Shown here: positions 11,359 to 20,888 of the stretch, piece after piece
Layout: every line of letters begins with the position of its first letter
How positions within the stretch are numbered: the stretch's first letter is position 1
Source of the DNA: Colwellia marinimaniae
Lineage (GTDB): Bacteria > Pseudomonadota > Gammaproteobacteria > Enterobacterales > Alteromonadaceae
NCBI RefSeq assembly: GCF_002207865.1
Contig: NZ_BDQM01000003.1
Span: 1 to 64,000, forward strand
DNA: 64,000 nucleotides
Reading direction: 5' to 3'
Translations under genes and position numbers: made by a program
Notes under the pieces: generated by a model
Told to the model about the DNA's origin: nothing
The model's database searches: none
What the model saw: the letters and a program-made list of their open reading frames with translations, nothing else

Positions 11359-12003
11359 TTAGCTACTAGTAGCTGGCTGTAACTTGACTGCTGACTTTTT
11401 ATACAGGATTAACCACTTGCCATAACCGTAACATGCAGCAATAACAAAGATAACGAATAAAACCGTGGTCGGTATTAAGCCTTTTTCGATATATAAATAG
11501 ATAGAAACAAGATCAATAACAATCCAATATAGCCAGTTTTCCAAGACCTTATTAGCAACCAAGTAGGTAGTAAATACAGCATAAACCGTAGTAAAGGTAT
11601 CTAAGTAGGGCAAGTGCGCAGAGGTATAGTTAGCCATAAGATAACCCAAGCCAACAGCGAGTATTGCTAAGCCAGAACAGCTTTTAACGTGCCAGCTTAA
11701 ATCCCAGCTAACTATAGTAAGTCCAGCGTTATCATCTTGACTATTGTTGCTATTTTTTGACCATTGCCAGTAACCATAAACTGCCATTAGCAGATAATAG
11801 CCGTTTAAGGCGCTATCCATTAATAGTAAAACATCATAAAAAATAACTGTGTACAGTGCGGTACTAACAAAGGCAGCCAGCCAACACCATAAAGAACCTT
11901 TAGCAGCCAAAATAACATAGGCAAGTGATAGCAGCATAGCTATCAGTTCAAGCCATGGCAGTTGTTGGAAGTAACTTATTACACTAGCTAAAATTTCAGC
12001 CAT
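11359..12003 (-). CDS. pnuT: PnuC-type vitamin transporter, predicted thiamine importer (PnuT)
   Basis: The 214-residue inner-membrane protein has about seven hydrophobic segments and the PnuC-family WLELIAMLLSLAYVILAAKG start, followed by NGYYLLMAVYGYWQW. PnuC proteins carry out facilitated diffusion of nicotinamide riboside; riboswitch-linked relatives (PnuT) carry thiamine. The TPP riboswitch upstream of this operon and the neighbouring kinase support thiamine. Its ATG overlaps the stop of the gene before it (TAATG), suggesting coupled translation. Confidence 0.85.
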   Translation of the reverse strand: MAEILASVISYFQQLPWLELIAMLLSLAYVILAAKGSLWCWLAAFVSTALYTVIFYDVLLLMDSALNGYYLLMAVYGYWQWSKNSNNSQDDNAGLTIVSWDLSWHVKSCSGLAILAVGLGYLMANYTSAHLPYLDTFTTVYAVFTTYLVANKVLENWLYWIVIDLVSIYLYIEKGLIPTTVLFVIFVIAACYGYGKWLILYKKSAVKLQPATSS

Positions 12004-12269
12004 TAACTTTCTGCTTCTACTTGTGAACGATCACCATTAATAAATTTACAGACAAAAACCGCCGCGCCAGTGTTTTGATGCACATGTTTGATTGCAGCCA
12101 TAACATGATTAACAGCAAGATCGTAATCACCAAACACTTGGGTACTCATGCCGTTAGTGACTACTTGCAAACCTTCTACAGCTCTAAGCCTTTTGATAAA
12201 CGCCCAAATCTCGGTTTTATATTGCTCTTCTGCTAAGGGATATAAGCTCAGTTCGATAGAAATTTTCAT
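12003..12269 (-). CDS. MTH1187/YkoF-type thiamine-binding domain protein
   Basis: The 88-residue protein begins MKISIELSLYPL and contains IWAFIKRLRAVEG and a central NGMSTQVFGDYD, as in the PF01910 thiamine-binding (DUF77) fold. A longer reading frame exists upstream, but ATG at 12269 has AAGG close by and matches the family start. No signal peptide is present, so a cytoplasmic role in binding or sensing thiamine or its precursors is inferred. It sits between the TonB receptor and the transporter in the TPP-controlled operon. Confidence 0.75.
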   Translation of the reverse strand: MKISIELSLYPLAEEQYKTEIWAFIKRLRAVEGLQVVTNGMSTQVFGDYDLAVNHVMAAIKHVHQNTGAAVFVCKFINGDRSQVEAES

Positions 12270-12356
12270 AAGGTACCTTTTATATAATAGGGGAGAGTTA
12301 ATACTCCCCCTATTTCGTTGACATAAGTCGGTCACCATAAGTAACCAGCGATGGAG

Positions 12357-14552
12357 CTAAAATTGGTAATCTAAGCTAGCACCAAACACTAATGGCTCAG
12401 ATAGCTGAGTATATTGTTTTGGCGTATAGCCATCACGCGGGTCATTAGGAAAGTAAAAACCACGGTTAGCATAATCTTTATTAGCAAGGTTACGGCCCCA
12501 AATTTTAAGCTGCCAATTATCTTGTAAATAACTTATAGAAGCATTTAATAACACTACGGCTTCAGATTTAATATCATCTTCAGGAATTGGACTAAAAATA
12601 TCATCTTCATATTCATAATAACGGGTATCAGAGAAGTAGAACTCATCTTTGCCGTCAACAGAGATATTAAATAGCCATTCATCCGTTGGTTGATAATTAA
12701 TACCAACATTAAACTGATAATTTGGCGCATGGGCTTGCTCTGCACCGGTTAGTGAGTTGCCGTCAGCATCAACAAAATCGTTAAACTCGGTTTTAAGTAA
12801 GCCTAATGAACCATAAATATTAACATAGTCATTGATAGTCCAAGCAGTTTCAATTTCAGCACCATAATTACTGCCAGAGGTAGCATTACCTAAATAGCTA
12901 ATAAACTCAGTACTACCATCTTCACGGACAATAGTTTTTGAGCTTTTAACTTGCATATCAGTGCGATCCATATAAAACAGGGCAGTGCGAACATAGGCAT
13001 TGTTGTCTAGTAAAGATACTTTATAGCCCAGCTCATAGTTCATCAGATACTCAGGATCAAAGCTACGTAGATTTGCAGGTAAGGTACCATCGGTATTATG
13101 GCCACCAGCTTTATAACCTCTGTTAACAGAAACATACCAAAGGTTATCGTCGCTTTGTTGGTAACTCAGCACTAACTTACCACCAAGCATAGTATCGTCA
13201 ATACTGTCATCAAACAGATCTGAATTGTTATAGTCAGCGCTATAATTTTCAATACGCAAACCCGAGATAAGCGACCAACGCTCGCTCAGTTGAGTATCTA
13301 ATTGGCCATAAACGGCAACGCTAGTGCGCTCATTAGTTGAGGTGAAATCAAAACTTTTAATAGGCTTATCATATCTAGTATATTGACGTAATAAATCTTC
13401 ATCATCTTGCTTATAGAATACACCGACAACCCAGCTAGTGCTGCCATTAAAAAGTTCTTGCCCTTGCTTAGATATTGCACGAAATTCTGCAGTGGTTACT
13501 GATTTTTCACGAAAGTAATGATCGGTAGAGTTATATTCCCAGTATTCAAAATCAGGATCAATATCAGGGTTGATAGTAGGATCTGAAATGCCAGCATAGG
13601 CCCAATCTTCATCAAAGCCATACGCTAGATCTGAATCAGCATTACTAAAAATGGCTAATACAGTGGCACTTTCAAAGCCTTGATAGGTAAATTTAGCCGA
13701 AAAAGCAGTGGTCTCTTGTTGGTCAAAGCCAGGCTCATCCGAATAGGTTTGTCTGGTGTTATCTAGCGAGAAGGTATCATAGCCATTATCGAAATCAAAA
13801 TAATAGCCAGCAAGATCAATGGTTAAATCATTACTTGCTTCTATGGCTAACTTGCCGCGGATAGTTAATTCATCGCGGTTGTTGGTATCATTTCGTTGCA
13901 AATGGATATTTTCTATATAACCATCACTATTACTTTGATTCACAGCTAGGCGATAATTAACAAAATCATTGGCGGGGCCTGATAAGGCAACACCCATATC
14001 ATAACTATTATAATTGCCAACGCCAAATTGCATGGCACCTTCAAAGTCTTCGGTTGGCTCATTAGTGGTAATGTTTATCATGCCAGCAATAGCATTGGCG
14101 CCAAAACGAGTACCTTGTGGGCCGCGAAATATTTCCGCTTGTTTAACATCAAATAATGAAGCAATACTACCAATACCGGTAAAATCCACCTCATCAATAA
14201 TCACCCCAACTGATGGGTTAATCGTCTCTTGGAATTGACTACGCTCACCAATACCGCGAATTTGATAATAACGTGCTCGTTGTGAACCACTGGCAAAATT
14301 TACATTGGGGCTAACGGCAATTAATTCTTCAAGATGTTTAGCATTGCGCTGTTTAATATCAATAGCGGTTAATACCGTCATTGAAGTCGGCGATTTTTGC
14401 AGGCTTTGCTGGCGAAAATCACTGGTGACAGTAATGGTTTCAATATTGTGAGTGTTACGAGTGTCATTACTCGCGTGCTGTTCAGCGAAAGCGGTAACGT
14501 TAAAGATACTGGCAGTGATAGCTAAACTAATAGCCGATTTGGAGAAGGTCAT
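12357..14552 (-). CDS. TonB-dependent outer-membrane receptor, predicted thiamine uptake
   Basis: The 731-residue receptor has a signal peptide (about residues 1-23, ending AFA), a TonB-box-like ETITVTS, a plug domain (SPTSMTVLTAIDIKQRNAKH through EIFRGPQGTRFGANAIAGMI), and a beta-barrel ending in the aromatic FGASLDYQF. The plug has IRGIGER and the usual NPSVGVIIDEV segment. It is the first gene after a TPP riboswitch, so thiamine or a thiamine precursor is the likely ligand; siderophore use is less likely on this context. Confidence 0.88.
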   Translation of the reverse strand: MTFSKSAISLAITASIFNVTAFAEQHASNDTRNTHNIETITVTSDFRQQSLQKSPTSMTVLTAIDIKQRNAKHLEELIAVSPNVNFASGSQRARYYQIRGIGERSQFQETINPSVGVIIDEVDFTGIGSIASLFDVKQAEIFRGPQGTRFGANAIAGMINITTNEPTEDFEGAMQFGVGNYNSYDMGVALSGPANDFVNYRLAVNQSNSDGYIENIHLQRNDTNNRDELTIRGKLAIEASNDLTIDLAGYYFDFDNGYDTFSLDNTRQTYSDEPGFDQQETTAFSAKFTYQGFESATVLAIFSNADSDLAYGFDEDWAYAGISDPTINPDIDPDFEYWEYNSTDHYFREKSVTTAEFRAISKQGQELFNGSTSWVVGVFYKQDDEDLLRQYTRYDKPIKSFDFTSTNERTSVAVYGQLDTQLSERWSLISGLRIENYSADYNNSDLFDDSIDDTMLGGKLVLSYQQSDDNLWYVSVNRGYKAGGHNTDGTLPANLRSFDPEYLMNYELGYKVSLLDNNAYVRTALFYMDRTDMQVKSSKTIVREDGSTEFISYLGNATSGSNYGAEIETAWTINDYVNIYGSLGLLKTEFNDFVDADGNSLTGAEQAHAPNYQFNVGINYQPTDEWLFNISVDGKDEFYFSDTRYYEYEDDIFSPIPEDDIKSEAVVLLNASISYLQDNWQLKIWGRNLANKDYANRGFYFPNDPRDGYTPKQYTQLSEPLVFGASLDYQF

Positions 14553-14560
14553 AAAAATCT

Positions 14561-14610
14561 CATCAAAAGAAATAAAAAATTGGGCTGTGCAAGTAGGATA
14601 ATTTTTGATG
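14561..14610 (-). promoter_or_regulatory. candidate expression platform of the TPP riboswitch
   Basis: On the minus strand CATCAAAA (14610-14603) can pair with TTTTGATG (14568-14561). The second arm ends just before the GAG that lies ahead of the receptor start codon. Such a helix could hide the ribosome-binding region when the ligand is bound. The pairing is seen in the sequence; the switching role is inferred. Confidence 0.5.
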
Positions 14611-14629
14611 AATTTTAATATTTATCTAT

Positions 14630-14740
14630 AACCATCCCTATGCCAGAAAAATAATTAAGCTAATTTTCTGCCCAGGTTCAAAGAGTATATATCTCAGCGA
14701 CTAGTCAGTTAAAAGCTAAATGACAGCGCACCCCTTGGTT
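14630..14740 (-). ncRNA. TPP riboswitch (THI element)
   Basis: Read on the minus strand, the region gives AAGGGGTGC, then GCTGAGA, ACTCTTTGAACCTGG, and CTGGCATAGGGAT in the correct order and spacing. The outer stem closes through AACCA and TGGTT. These are the conserved THI-box blocks. The variable arm is CAGAAAA...TTTTCTG. It lies about 80 bases upstream of the receptor gene and should repress the operon when thiamine pyrophosphate is plentiful. Confidence 0.93.
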
Positions 14741-15018
14741 GCACGCTATTCTAACAAATAATTACCCTGGAATCTTGTTATTGTTGAGCCGCTGTTAAAA
14801 GGTTTTTTGCAGCGTTATTGCGGTTAAATAGGCAGTTACTGGATGTTGCTCATTAGATAAGGTCGGAGCATATTCTGTTGAATATCCTTTATTTTCAATG
14901 AATGCTTTACCTAAAGTCTTTTAAATTGACACTGAATCCTGCATTATGAAGTAGCACGAATATCATGATTAATCCACATTGTAATAACTTTCCGATAAAA
15001 TAATAGTAGCGAGTATTT

Positions 15019-18000
15019 ATGTTTCCTAATTGGCAATTAGTGCTGTTAAGTTTGACTTATATTGGCTTATTATTTTTAATTGCTTTTCTGGGGGACCGAT
15101 ACCGACATCAGCTGGCGAAAAAAGGTCAGAGTATTATTTATGCACTAACGCTTGGTGTTTATTGTACCTCGTGGAGTTTCTTAGGCACCACAGGACAAGC
15201 ATCTACTAGTTTACTATCGCACTTACCGATCTATTTAGGCCCGATACTGCTTTTTGTTTTTGCCTGGCCCTTTATTCAACGCATTATTCGTGTCAGTTTA
15301 AAGTTACATTTAACCTCTATTGCTGACTTACTAGCAGCGCGCTTTGGCAAGTCACATAATCTCGCTATTATGGTGACCATAGTTGCCCTCGTTGGCACCA
15401 TGCCATATATCGCCTTGCAGCTTAAAGCCATGGTGTATTCTTTTCAGCAATTACAAATAGAGCAAAGTTTCACTAGTTGGGGCATTGGCTTAGTGGTCAG
15501 TCTAGTTTTAGCGGTATTTACTGTTTTATTTGGTATTAGACACATTGATGTCACTGAGCGACACCCCGGCGTGATGTTGGCCATTGCCTTTGAATCATTG
15601 GTGAAGTTATTTGCCTTTTTAGCTGTGGGTATTTTTGTCTGTTTTGTTTTGTATGATTCACCGGTAGATATTTGGCAGCAAGCCGATGCTAATGCTTTAC
15701 TTGAGCAGCAATTGACCGTTGATAACGTCACTTCTATGTTGGCCATGTTAGTGATTGTTATGGCAGCATTTTTATCATTGCCGCGTCAATTTCAGGTGAT
15801 GGTGGTTGAGCTGAAAGATCAGAAAGATACCTGGCTTAGTCGTCGAGTCTTTCCGCTGTATTTATTAGTCTTTGCTTTCTTCGCCGTGCCGCTGGGTTTA
15901 GCTGGTCAAATGTTACTAGGGAATACTGTGCCCTCAGATACCTATGTACTGTTTTTGCCGGATGTTACCGAGCAAACCTGGCTGACCTTGTTTGCTTTTT
16001 TAGGCGCGATATCGGCAGCAAGCTCTATGGTAATTATTTCCGCTATCGCCCTAAGTACCATGCTCAGTAATGAAATTGTTTTCCCGCTACTTTATCGTCG
16101 ACAAAAAGTGGCGCAAACTGACTATGATCATTTTCGCAAACGTTTATTAAACATTCGAAAGCTACTGGCCTTGTTTGTTATTCTCCTAGGTTATGGTGTT
16201 TTTATCATGGCCTCACCCGATACACTCTCTTCCTTAGGCGAAGTGGCTTTCGGCGCTTTTGCCCAACTAACACCAGCGTTAATTGCGGCCTTTTATTGGC
16301 GACGTGCTAGCTTAGTAGGGGTCTATGCGGGTATATTGGTGGGCTTTATCTTATGGCTGACCCTTAACTTCTTACCGCAATTTGGTTTATACGCATCACC
16401 TTTTGCTGAAGGGTTTTTACCGGCAAAAACCACCGCCACGCTCTTTAGCTTAGGCGCCAATATCATAGTGATGTGGGCTTTATCACAAATCAGCCGACAG
16501 AGTGTACAAGAGCGGATACAAGCCTCGCTGTTTCTTGAGTGGCAGTCACCCAAGCTGCTTAGCGTAGAGAAAAAACGTCATTTAGATGTTAGCGAGTTAG
16601 AATTGTTAGCGTCTCGGTTTGTTGGCATAGACAAAGCGCGCGATAGCTTCAAGAACTTCTTATCGGTTAATGATAAAAAGCAATTGGGCAATGTTGGCTA
16701 TAACCAACAATTATTGCAGCACACTGAAAATACGCTAGCAACTGTGATGGGCTCATCATCTGCTCGTTTAGTGTTGAGTTCAGTACTTGATGGGCGTGAT
16801 TTTGCCCTAGATGAATTGGCTGTTTTTGTTGAAGAAGCCTCCAGTCATAAACAACAATTTTCCCAAAACTTACTGCAAAGTGCTATAGAAAATGCCAGTG
16901 AAGGCATTTCCATCGTTGATGATAAATTACAGCTAGTTGCCTGGAATAAAAAATATATAGACTTATTCGATTACCCAACAGAGTTAGTCTATATAGGCAG
17001 CCCGATATCTGACCTTATTCGTTATAATGTGCAACGCGGCTTATGTGGCTCTGGAGATATAGAGTCGCAGGTGAACCGTCGCTTAGACTTCTTACGTAAA
17101 GGCAAGCCACATAGTTCAGAACGGCAACAAGCAGGTGGGAAAACTATTCGCATTGAAGGTAACCCTCTGCCGGGTGGTGGTTTTGTTATGTTGTTCTCTG
17201 ATATCACCGCCTATCGACAAGCAGAGCAAGTACTTAAAGAGGCCAATCTTGATCTGGAAACTCGCGTTTATGAACGTACGCTAACGCTAGCTAAAACCAA
17301 TGAAGCTCTGGCGAAAGCGCATGAAAAAGCTGAACAAGCGCATTTGAAAAAAAGTCAGTACCTGAAAGCTTGTAGTCATGATTTAATGCAACCCTTAGAA
17401 GCCGCAAGATTATTTACTTCGGCTCTGTCAGAGCAAGGTGATTTAACCAAGGTTCAGCAAAGACAAGTCGATAATATTGACCGTTCGTTAAAAGCGGCCA
17501 ATGATTTATTGGCTGATTTAGCCGAAATTGCTCGTTTAGAAAGTGGCAATATAAAAGCCAATGTGCAAGTTTTTGCGCTCAATGACTTATTTGAGGACTT
17601 ATCACAAGAGTTTGCCGCCCTTGCTATTGAACAGTCGGTCGAGTTTCGTCTAGTGGCCAGTAAAGTTTGGATTAAGTCAGATAGACATTTACTCAGGCGT
17701 ATTATTCAAAATTTGGTTGGCAATGCTTTTAGATATGCCAGCCCAGGAAAAGTGTTATTAGGTGCCAGAGTTTTTAATAACAAAGTTATTATACAAATTT
17801 TAGATAATGGTCCAGGTATTCCGCTTGAAAAGCAAGAGTTGGTTTTTGAGCAGTTTACCCAACTTAATACTCCTAATAATCAAGCGGGTAGAGGCTTGGG
17901 TTTAGGGCTTAATATCACCCAAAGTTTGGCGCAGTTATTGGGACATAGCTTAAGTTTACAATCGAAAACCATGCAAGGTTGTAAATTTTCTGTGCAAGTA

Positions 18001-18489
18001 GAGCAAGCGAAGCCTGTGGTGCAAGCGAGAATGGTTACAAAACCTAGCTTTCATGTCGCGTTAAAAGATATCACCGTTTTATGCATAGATAACGATCCAG
18101 ATGTACTCAGTGGTATGGTTGAGCTACTTTCAGCGTGGCAATGTAATATCCTAGCGGCGGACTCTAGAGAAACAGCACTAACAGAATTTGCTAATCACAG
18201 TAATGAAATAGATATATTATTGGTTGATTATCAATTGGGCTATCAGGCTGGTGATCGACAAGAAATGCAAGTGGATGGTTTAACCTTGATTAAAGACATA
18301 CGTAGTCAGTGTCATCATTCACTCCCAGCAATATTAATAACCGCGACCACAGACACAGACATTGAAGCTAAGGCCAAAAGTTACGATGTCGGTTATATGC
18401 GTAAATTAGTAAAACCGGCCGCGTTACGGGCAATGATGAGCGCTATGTTGGCGAAGAAGTTACAAGCTGATTATGTTGGCTATAGCTAG
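15019..18489 (+). CDS. hybrid sensor histidine kinase with sodium:solute symporter-like N-terminus
   Basis: This 1156-residue protein is a fusion. Residues 1 to about 500 form a multi-span sodium:solute symporter (PutP-like) domain. A PAS-type segment follows (about 625-735, AIENASEGISIVDDKLQLVAWN), then a coiled linker, a HisKA domain with the phospho-acceptor in SHDLMQPL (His787), an HATPase domain (NLVGNAFRYA, DNGPGIP, GRGLGLGL), and a C-terminal receiver with the phospho-aspartate in LLVDYQ (Asp1070). This is the CbrA/NahK-like layout. The receiver is attached, so a phosphorelay to another protein is likely. No response regulator gene is adjacent. Confidence 0.92.
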   Translation: MFPNWQLVLLSLTYIGLLFLIAFLGDRYRHQLAKKGQSIIYALTLGVYCTSWSFLGTTGQASTSLLSHLPIYLGPILLFVFAWPFIQRIIRVSLKLHLTSIADLLAARFGKSHNLAIMVTIVALVGTMPYIALQLKAMVYSFQQLQIEQSFTSWGIGLVVSLVLAVFTVLFGIRHIDVTERHPGVMLAIAFESLVKLFAFLAVGIFVCFVLYDSPVDIWQQADANALLEQQLTVDNVTSMLAMLVIVMAAFLSLPRQFQVMVVELKDQKDTWLSRRVFPLYLLVFAFFAVPLGLAGQMLLGNTVPSDTYVLFLPDVTEQTWLTLFAFLGAISAASSMVIISAIALSTMLSNEIVFPLLYRRQKVAQTDYDHFRKRLLNIRKLLALFVILLGYGVFIMASPDTLSSLGEVAFGAFAQLTPALIAAFYWRRASLVGVYAGILVGFILWLTLNFLPQFGLYASPFAEGFLPAKTTATLFSLGANIIVMWALSQISRQSVQERIQASLFLEWQSPKLLSVEKKRHLDVSELELLASRFVGIDKARDSFKNFLSVNDKKQLGNVGYNQQLLQHTENTLATVMGSSSARLVLSSVLDGRDFALDELAVFVEEASSHKQQFSQNLLQSAIENASEGISIVDDKLQLVAWNKKYIDLFDYPTELVYIGSPISDLIRYNVQRGLCGSGDIESQVNRRLDFLRKGKPHSSERQQAGGKTIRIEGNPLPGGGFVMLFSDITAYRQAEQVLKEANLDLETRVYERTLTLAKTNEALAKAHEKAEQAHLKKSQYLKACSHDLMQPLEAARLFTSALSEQGDLTKVQQRQVDNIDRSLKAANDLLADLAEIARLESGNIKANVQVFALNDLFEDLSQEFAALAIEQSVEFRLVASKVWIKSDRHLLRRIIQNLVGNAFRYASPGKVLLGARVFNNKVIIQILDNGPGIPLEKQELVFEQFTQLNTPNNQAGRGLGLGLNITQSLAQLLGHSLSLQSKTMQGCKFSVQVEQAKPVVQARMVTKPSFHVALKDITVLCIDNDPDVLSGMVELLSAWQCNILAADSRETALTEFANHSNEIDILLVDYQLGYQAGDRQEMQVDGLTLIKDIRSQCHHSLPAILITATTDTDIEAKAKSYDVGYMRKLVKPAALRAMMSAMLAKKLQADYVGYS

Positions 18490-18690
18490 ATTTAACATAG
18501 CCTATAGGTGGAGTGGCTCATGATGAGCGCGTGGTTATAAGGTAAGGTGAAGAAGCTGCAAGCGGATTATGTTGGCTATAGCTAGATTTAACATAGCCTA
18601 TAGGTGGAGGGGCTCATGATGAGCGCGTGGTTATAAGGTAAGGCTAAGAAGCTGCAAGCTGATTATGTTGGTTATAGCTAGGTTTAACTT
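18490..18690 (+). repeat. 96-bp tandem repeat made from the 3' tail of the upstream kinase gene
   Basis: The segment coding the kinase C-terminus (KKLQADYVGYS and stop) recurs at exact 96-base intervals: TATGTTGGCTATAGCTAG begins at 18472, 18568 and 18664 (the last copy diverged). Between the copies lie GCTCATGATGAGCGCG units that resemble the preceding MMSA codons. Because 96 is a multiple of three, each copy can be read in the gene's frame as a tail with stop codons. No start-to-stop gene is present. Confidence 0.8.
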
Positions 18691-18799
18691 GGCTATGTTA
18701 TATATGTTATAGCATGCTAGGGAACTCTAATGGCTTTTTGTGTTCTACCTTTACCAGAAGATGGTTAATAGCATTAAGTTTTATATATGGAGATTGCCC

Positions 18800-20326
18800 T
18801 TGTTATTTAAGAAAAAAAGAGTGTTTAGCCTGCTTACTAGCCTTGTCTGTGTAACGTCTTTAACTACGTTTGCTAGCAAGTCGAGCGCCATTGATTTTGA
18901 TGAAGTTATTATTAATACGCCCTATAAACTCACACAAGAAATTATTGCCGCCGATATACTGGCAGGTAAAGGTAAGGAGCTAATTACTTTTTCTGTCGAT
19001 GAACAGAGTAATCGTTGGTTAATAATTTACCAACTAGATAGTGACGCTAATCAGTATGTGATCGCGGAAAAAGCTATCATACCGAAACAGTTTTATCGCT
19101 TTGATTTAAGTGAATTACACGCAGAGAAAAAACAACAGCTCTACTTCCTTTCTGCTGATTTATTAAGCCTTTATCAAAATCAGCAGTTTAAGCCCCTAGC
19201 AAATATTGAGTCGTTATACATTCAAGAGCAAGCCGATTACCTCAGTCGCGGCGATTTTATTCAAGATCTAAATAATGATGCTTTTGCTGATGTAATTATT
19301 GCCGACTTTAATAACACCCATATTCTTATTGGTCAGGAAAAGGGTGGCTTTATTAGCCAAGTACTGCCGATAAAGCCTGAAGTTCGGGTGTTTTCATCAG
19401 GTGCCAGTTATAGCCAAGAAAAGCTGTATTTTAGTGATGTAAACTTCGATGGCAAAGTTGATATTTTACTGATCGGTGATGGTGAAATGATTATTTATCT
19501 GCAAACGGAACAGAGTATGTTTGCTAGCACGGCAGTTCACTTAACCATTAATGCAGCGATCAGTGGTACTGAATGGTGGAATAAACGCGATGAAAGTGGT
19601 GAGCAACTTGACCAAAGTGATTTGGAATACCGAAAATTAGAGCAGCTGCGTGATGTTAATGCCGATGGTATTGTCGATATGGTGGTGCGTTATACTAAGG
19701 TTTCAGGTGTACTCGACCGCGTTAATGATTATGAAATATTCCTCGGTCAGAACAAAAACGGCGAATTAAGTTATGCTCAAACTCCCGACAGTGTTATTCA
19801 TGCCGAAGGTACACTGACAGGTTTAGAGTTTGTCGATATTGATAGTGATGACAAACTTGAGGTTTTACTCGCTGGCTTTGATATCGGCCTATCGCAAATT
19901 ATCGGTGCCTTAATCACTGGCAGTATTGACCAAGATGTTTATGTATTTAAAATGAATGCAGAAGATAAATTTCCAGAAAAACCAACGATTAAAAAAGGTG
20001 TTGAACTGACTTTTAGTTTAAGCTCAGGGCAAAGTGGTAGTGCGGTAGTTAAGTTGGCTGACTTAAACGGTGACGGCCTAAAAGAGCTTATCTTGTCAGA
20101 TGATGATGATGATGAGTTGAAAATATACCTAGGTATAAAAGCGAGCAAGAATAACAAATCATTTAAAAAACGCAGTGTTAGCTATAGCACTCAGTTACCT
20201 AAAGATGGCAAACTGGTCATGGTTGAAGATTTAAATGGTGATGGTAAAGATGATTTACTAATGAAATTCTCTCGCCTTGACGGTGAAGATAAGGCTAAAG
20301 AGTTTAAAGTACTCTTTTCAAAGTAA
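18800..20326 (+). CDS. secreted FG-GAP/VCBS-repeat protein
   Basis: The 508-residue protein has a clear signal peptide (KKKRVFSLLTSLVCVTSLTT, cleavage after about KSSA) and several calcium-binding-like repeats: DLNNDAFADVIIADF, DVNFDGKVDILLIGD, DVNADGIVDMVVRY, DLNGDGLKELILSDD and DLNGDGKDDLLMKF. These mark an integrin-like beta-propeller in the periplasm or outside the cell. TTG at 18800 is chosen because GGAG sits eight bases upstream and the signal peptide then has normal length; ATG at 18761 and GTG at 18740 are in frame but lack a spaced ribosome site. The function is unknown. Confidence 0.8.
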   Translation: MLFKKKRVFSLLTSLVCVTSLTTFASKSSAIDFDEVIINTPYKLTQEIIAADILAGKGKELITFSVDEQSNRWLIIYQLDSDANQYVIAEKAIIPKQFYRFDLSELHAEKKQQLYFLSADLLSLYQNQQFKPLANIESLYIQEQADYLSRGDFIQDLNNDAFADVIIADFNNTHILIGQEKGGFISQVLPIKPEVRVFSSGASYSQEKLYFSDVNFDGKVDILLIGDGEMIIYLQTEQSMFASTAVHLTINAAISGTEWWNKRDESGEQLDQSDLEYRKLEQLRDVNADGIVDMVVRYTKVSGVLDRVNDYEIFLGQNKNGELSYAQTPDSVIHAEGTLTGLEFVDIDSDDKLEVLLAGFDIGLSQIIGALITGSIDQDVYVFKMNAEDKFPEKPTIKKGVELTFSLSSGQSGSAVVKLADLNGDGLKELILSDDDDDELKIYLGIKASKNNKSFKKRSVSYSTQLPKDGKLVMVEDLNGDGKDDLLMKFSRLDGEDKAKEFKVLFSK

Positions 20327-20371
20327 CTTATACCATAGCCCCCAGAATGCTAAAATAATACTGAGTTAACA

Positions 20372-20578
20372 ATGAAACAGGCGATTTGTGGTTATCATCA
20401 AGATGAAGAAGACCATTGGGTAGCAGAGCTAGTTTGTGGACATTTTCAACATGTTAGGCACAAGCCGCCGTTTATTAATCGACCTTGGGTTGTGTCATTA
20501 CATGGACGGAAAAGCATGTTAGGGCAGTTACTCAAATGTAAAAAATGTGATGAGGGTGCAGCAAAAGATACCTGCTAA
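20372..20578 (+). CDS. DUF3565-type small protein, copy 1
   Basis: The 68-residue protein begins MKQAICGYHQDEE and contains ELVCGHFQHVRH, PPFINRPWV and a closing LLKCKKCDEG. The paired Cys and His residues suggest metal binding, as in the DUF3565 family. The function is unknown. A second copy 517 bases downstream is nearly identical, differing at residue 14 (Asp here, Gly there) and at the last residue (Cys here, Gly there). The shared segment includes about 40 bases upstream of the start. Confidence 0.75.
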   Translation: MKQAICGYHQDEEDHWVAELVCGHFQHVRHKPPFINRPWVVSLHGRKSMLGQLLKCKKCDEGAAKDTC

Positions 20579-20584
20579 GGGTAC

Positions 20585-20848
20585 TATACCCGTTACCATT
20601 CAAAGTGCTCGATTTCAGTGGGAATTAAAAGGGCTTTAGGCAAGGGAAATAATTGAAGCATAGTCATTCTATGGTTTAATTATTTAACGCGGTATAAAGT
20701 CATTTTAAACCCATCGAAGAAGCGTTTGAGCAACATCACTTCATCGTTGCTGTAACTCATAATGGAACAACCATTATTTCATCACAGCGCCTTGAATTGA
20801 AATTGCTCAAGCACTCTGAAACATGCATCTTGAATGGTCACGGGTATA
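20585..20848. mobile_element. 264-bp MITE-like element between the two DUF3565 copies
   Basis: The ends form a 24-bp inverted repeat, TATACCCGTTACCATTCAA... on the left and ...TTGAATGGTCACGGGTATA on the right, matching at 21 of 24 positions. The ends are bordered by TA. Inside are nested palindromes (AAATAATT...AATTATTT around CATAG/CTATG, and GAGCAA...TTGCTC). No transposase frame fits. The element is non-autonomous and occupies the space created by the duplication. Confidence 0.75.
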
Positions 20849-20888
20849 TACCATAGCCCCGTAATGCTAAAATAATACTGAGTTAACA

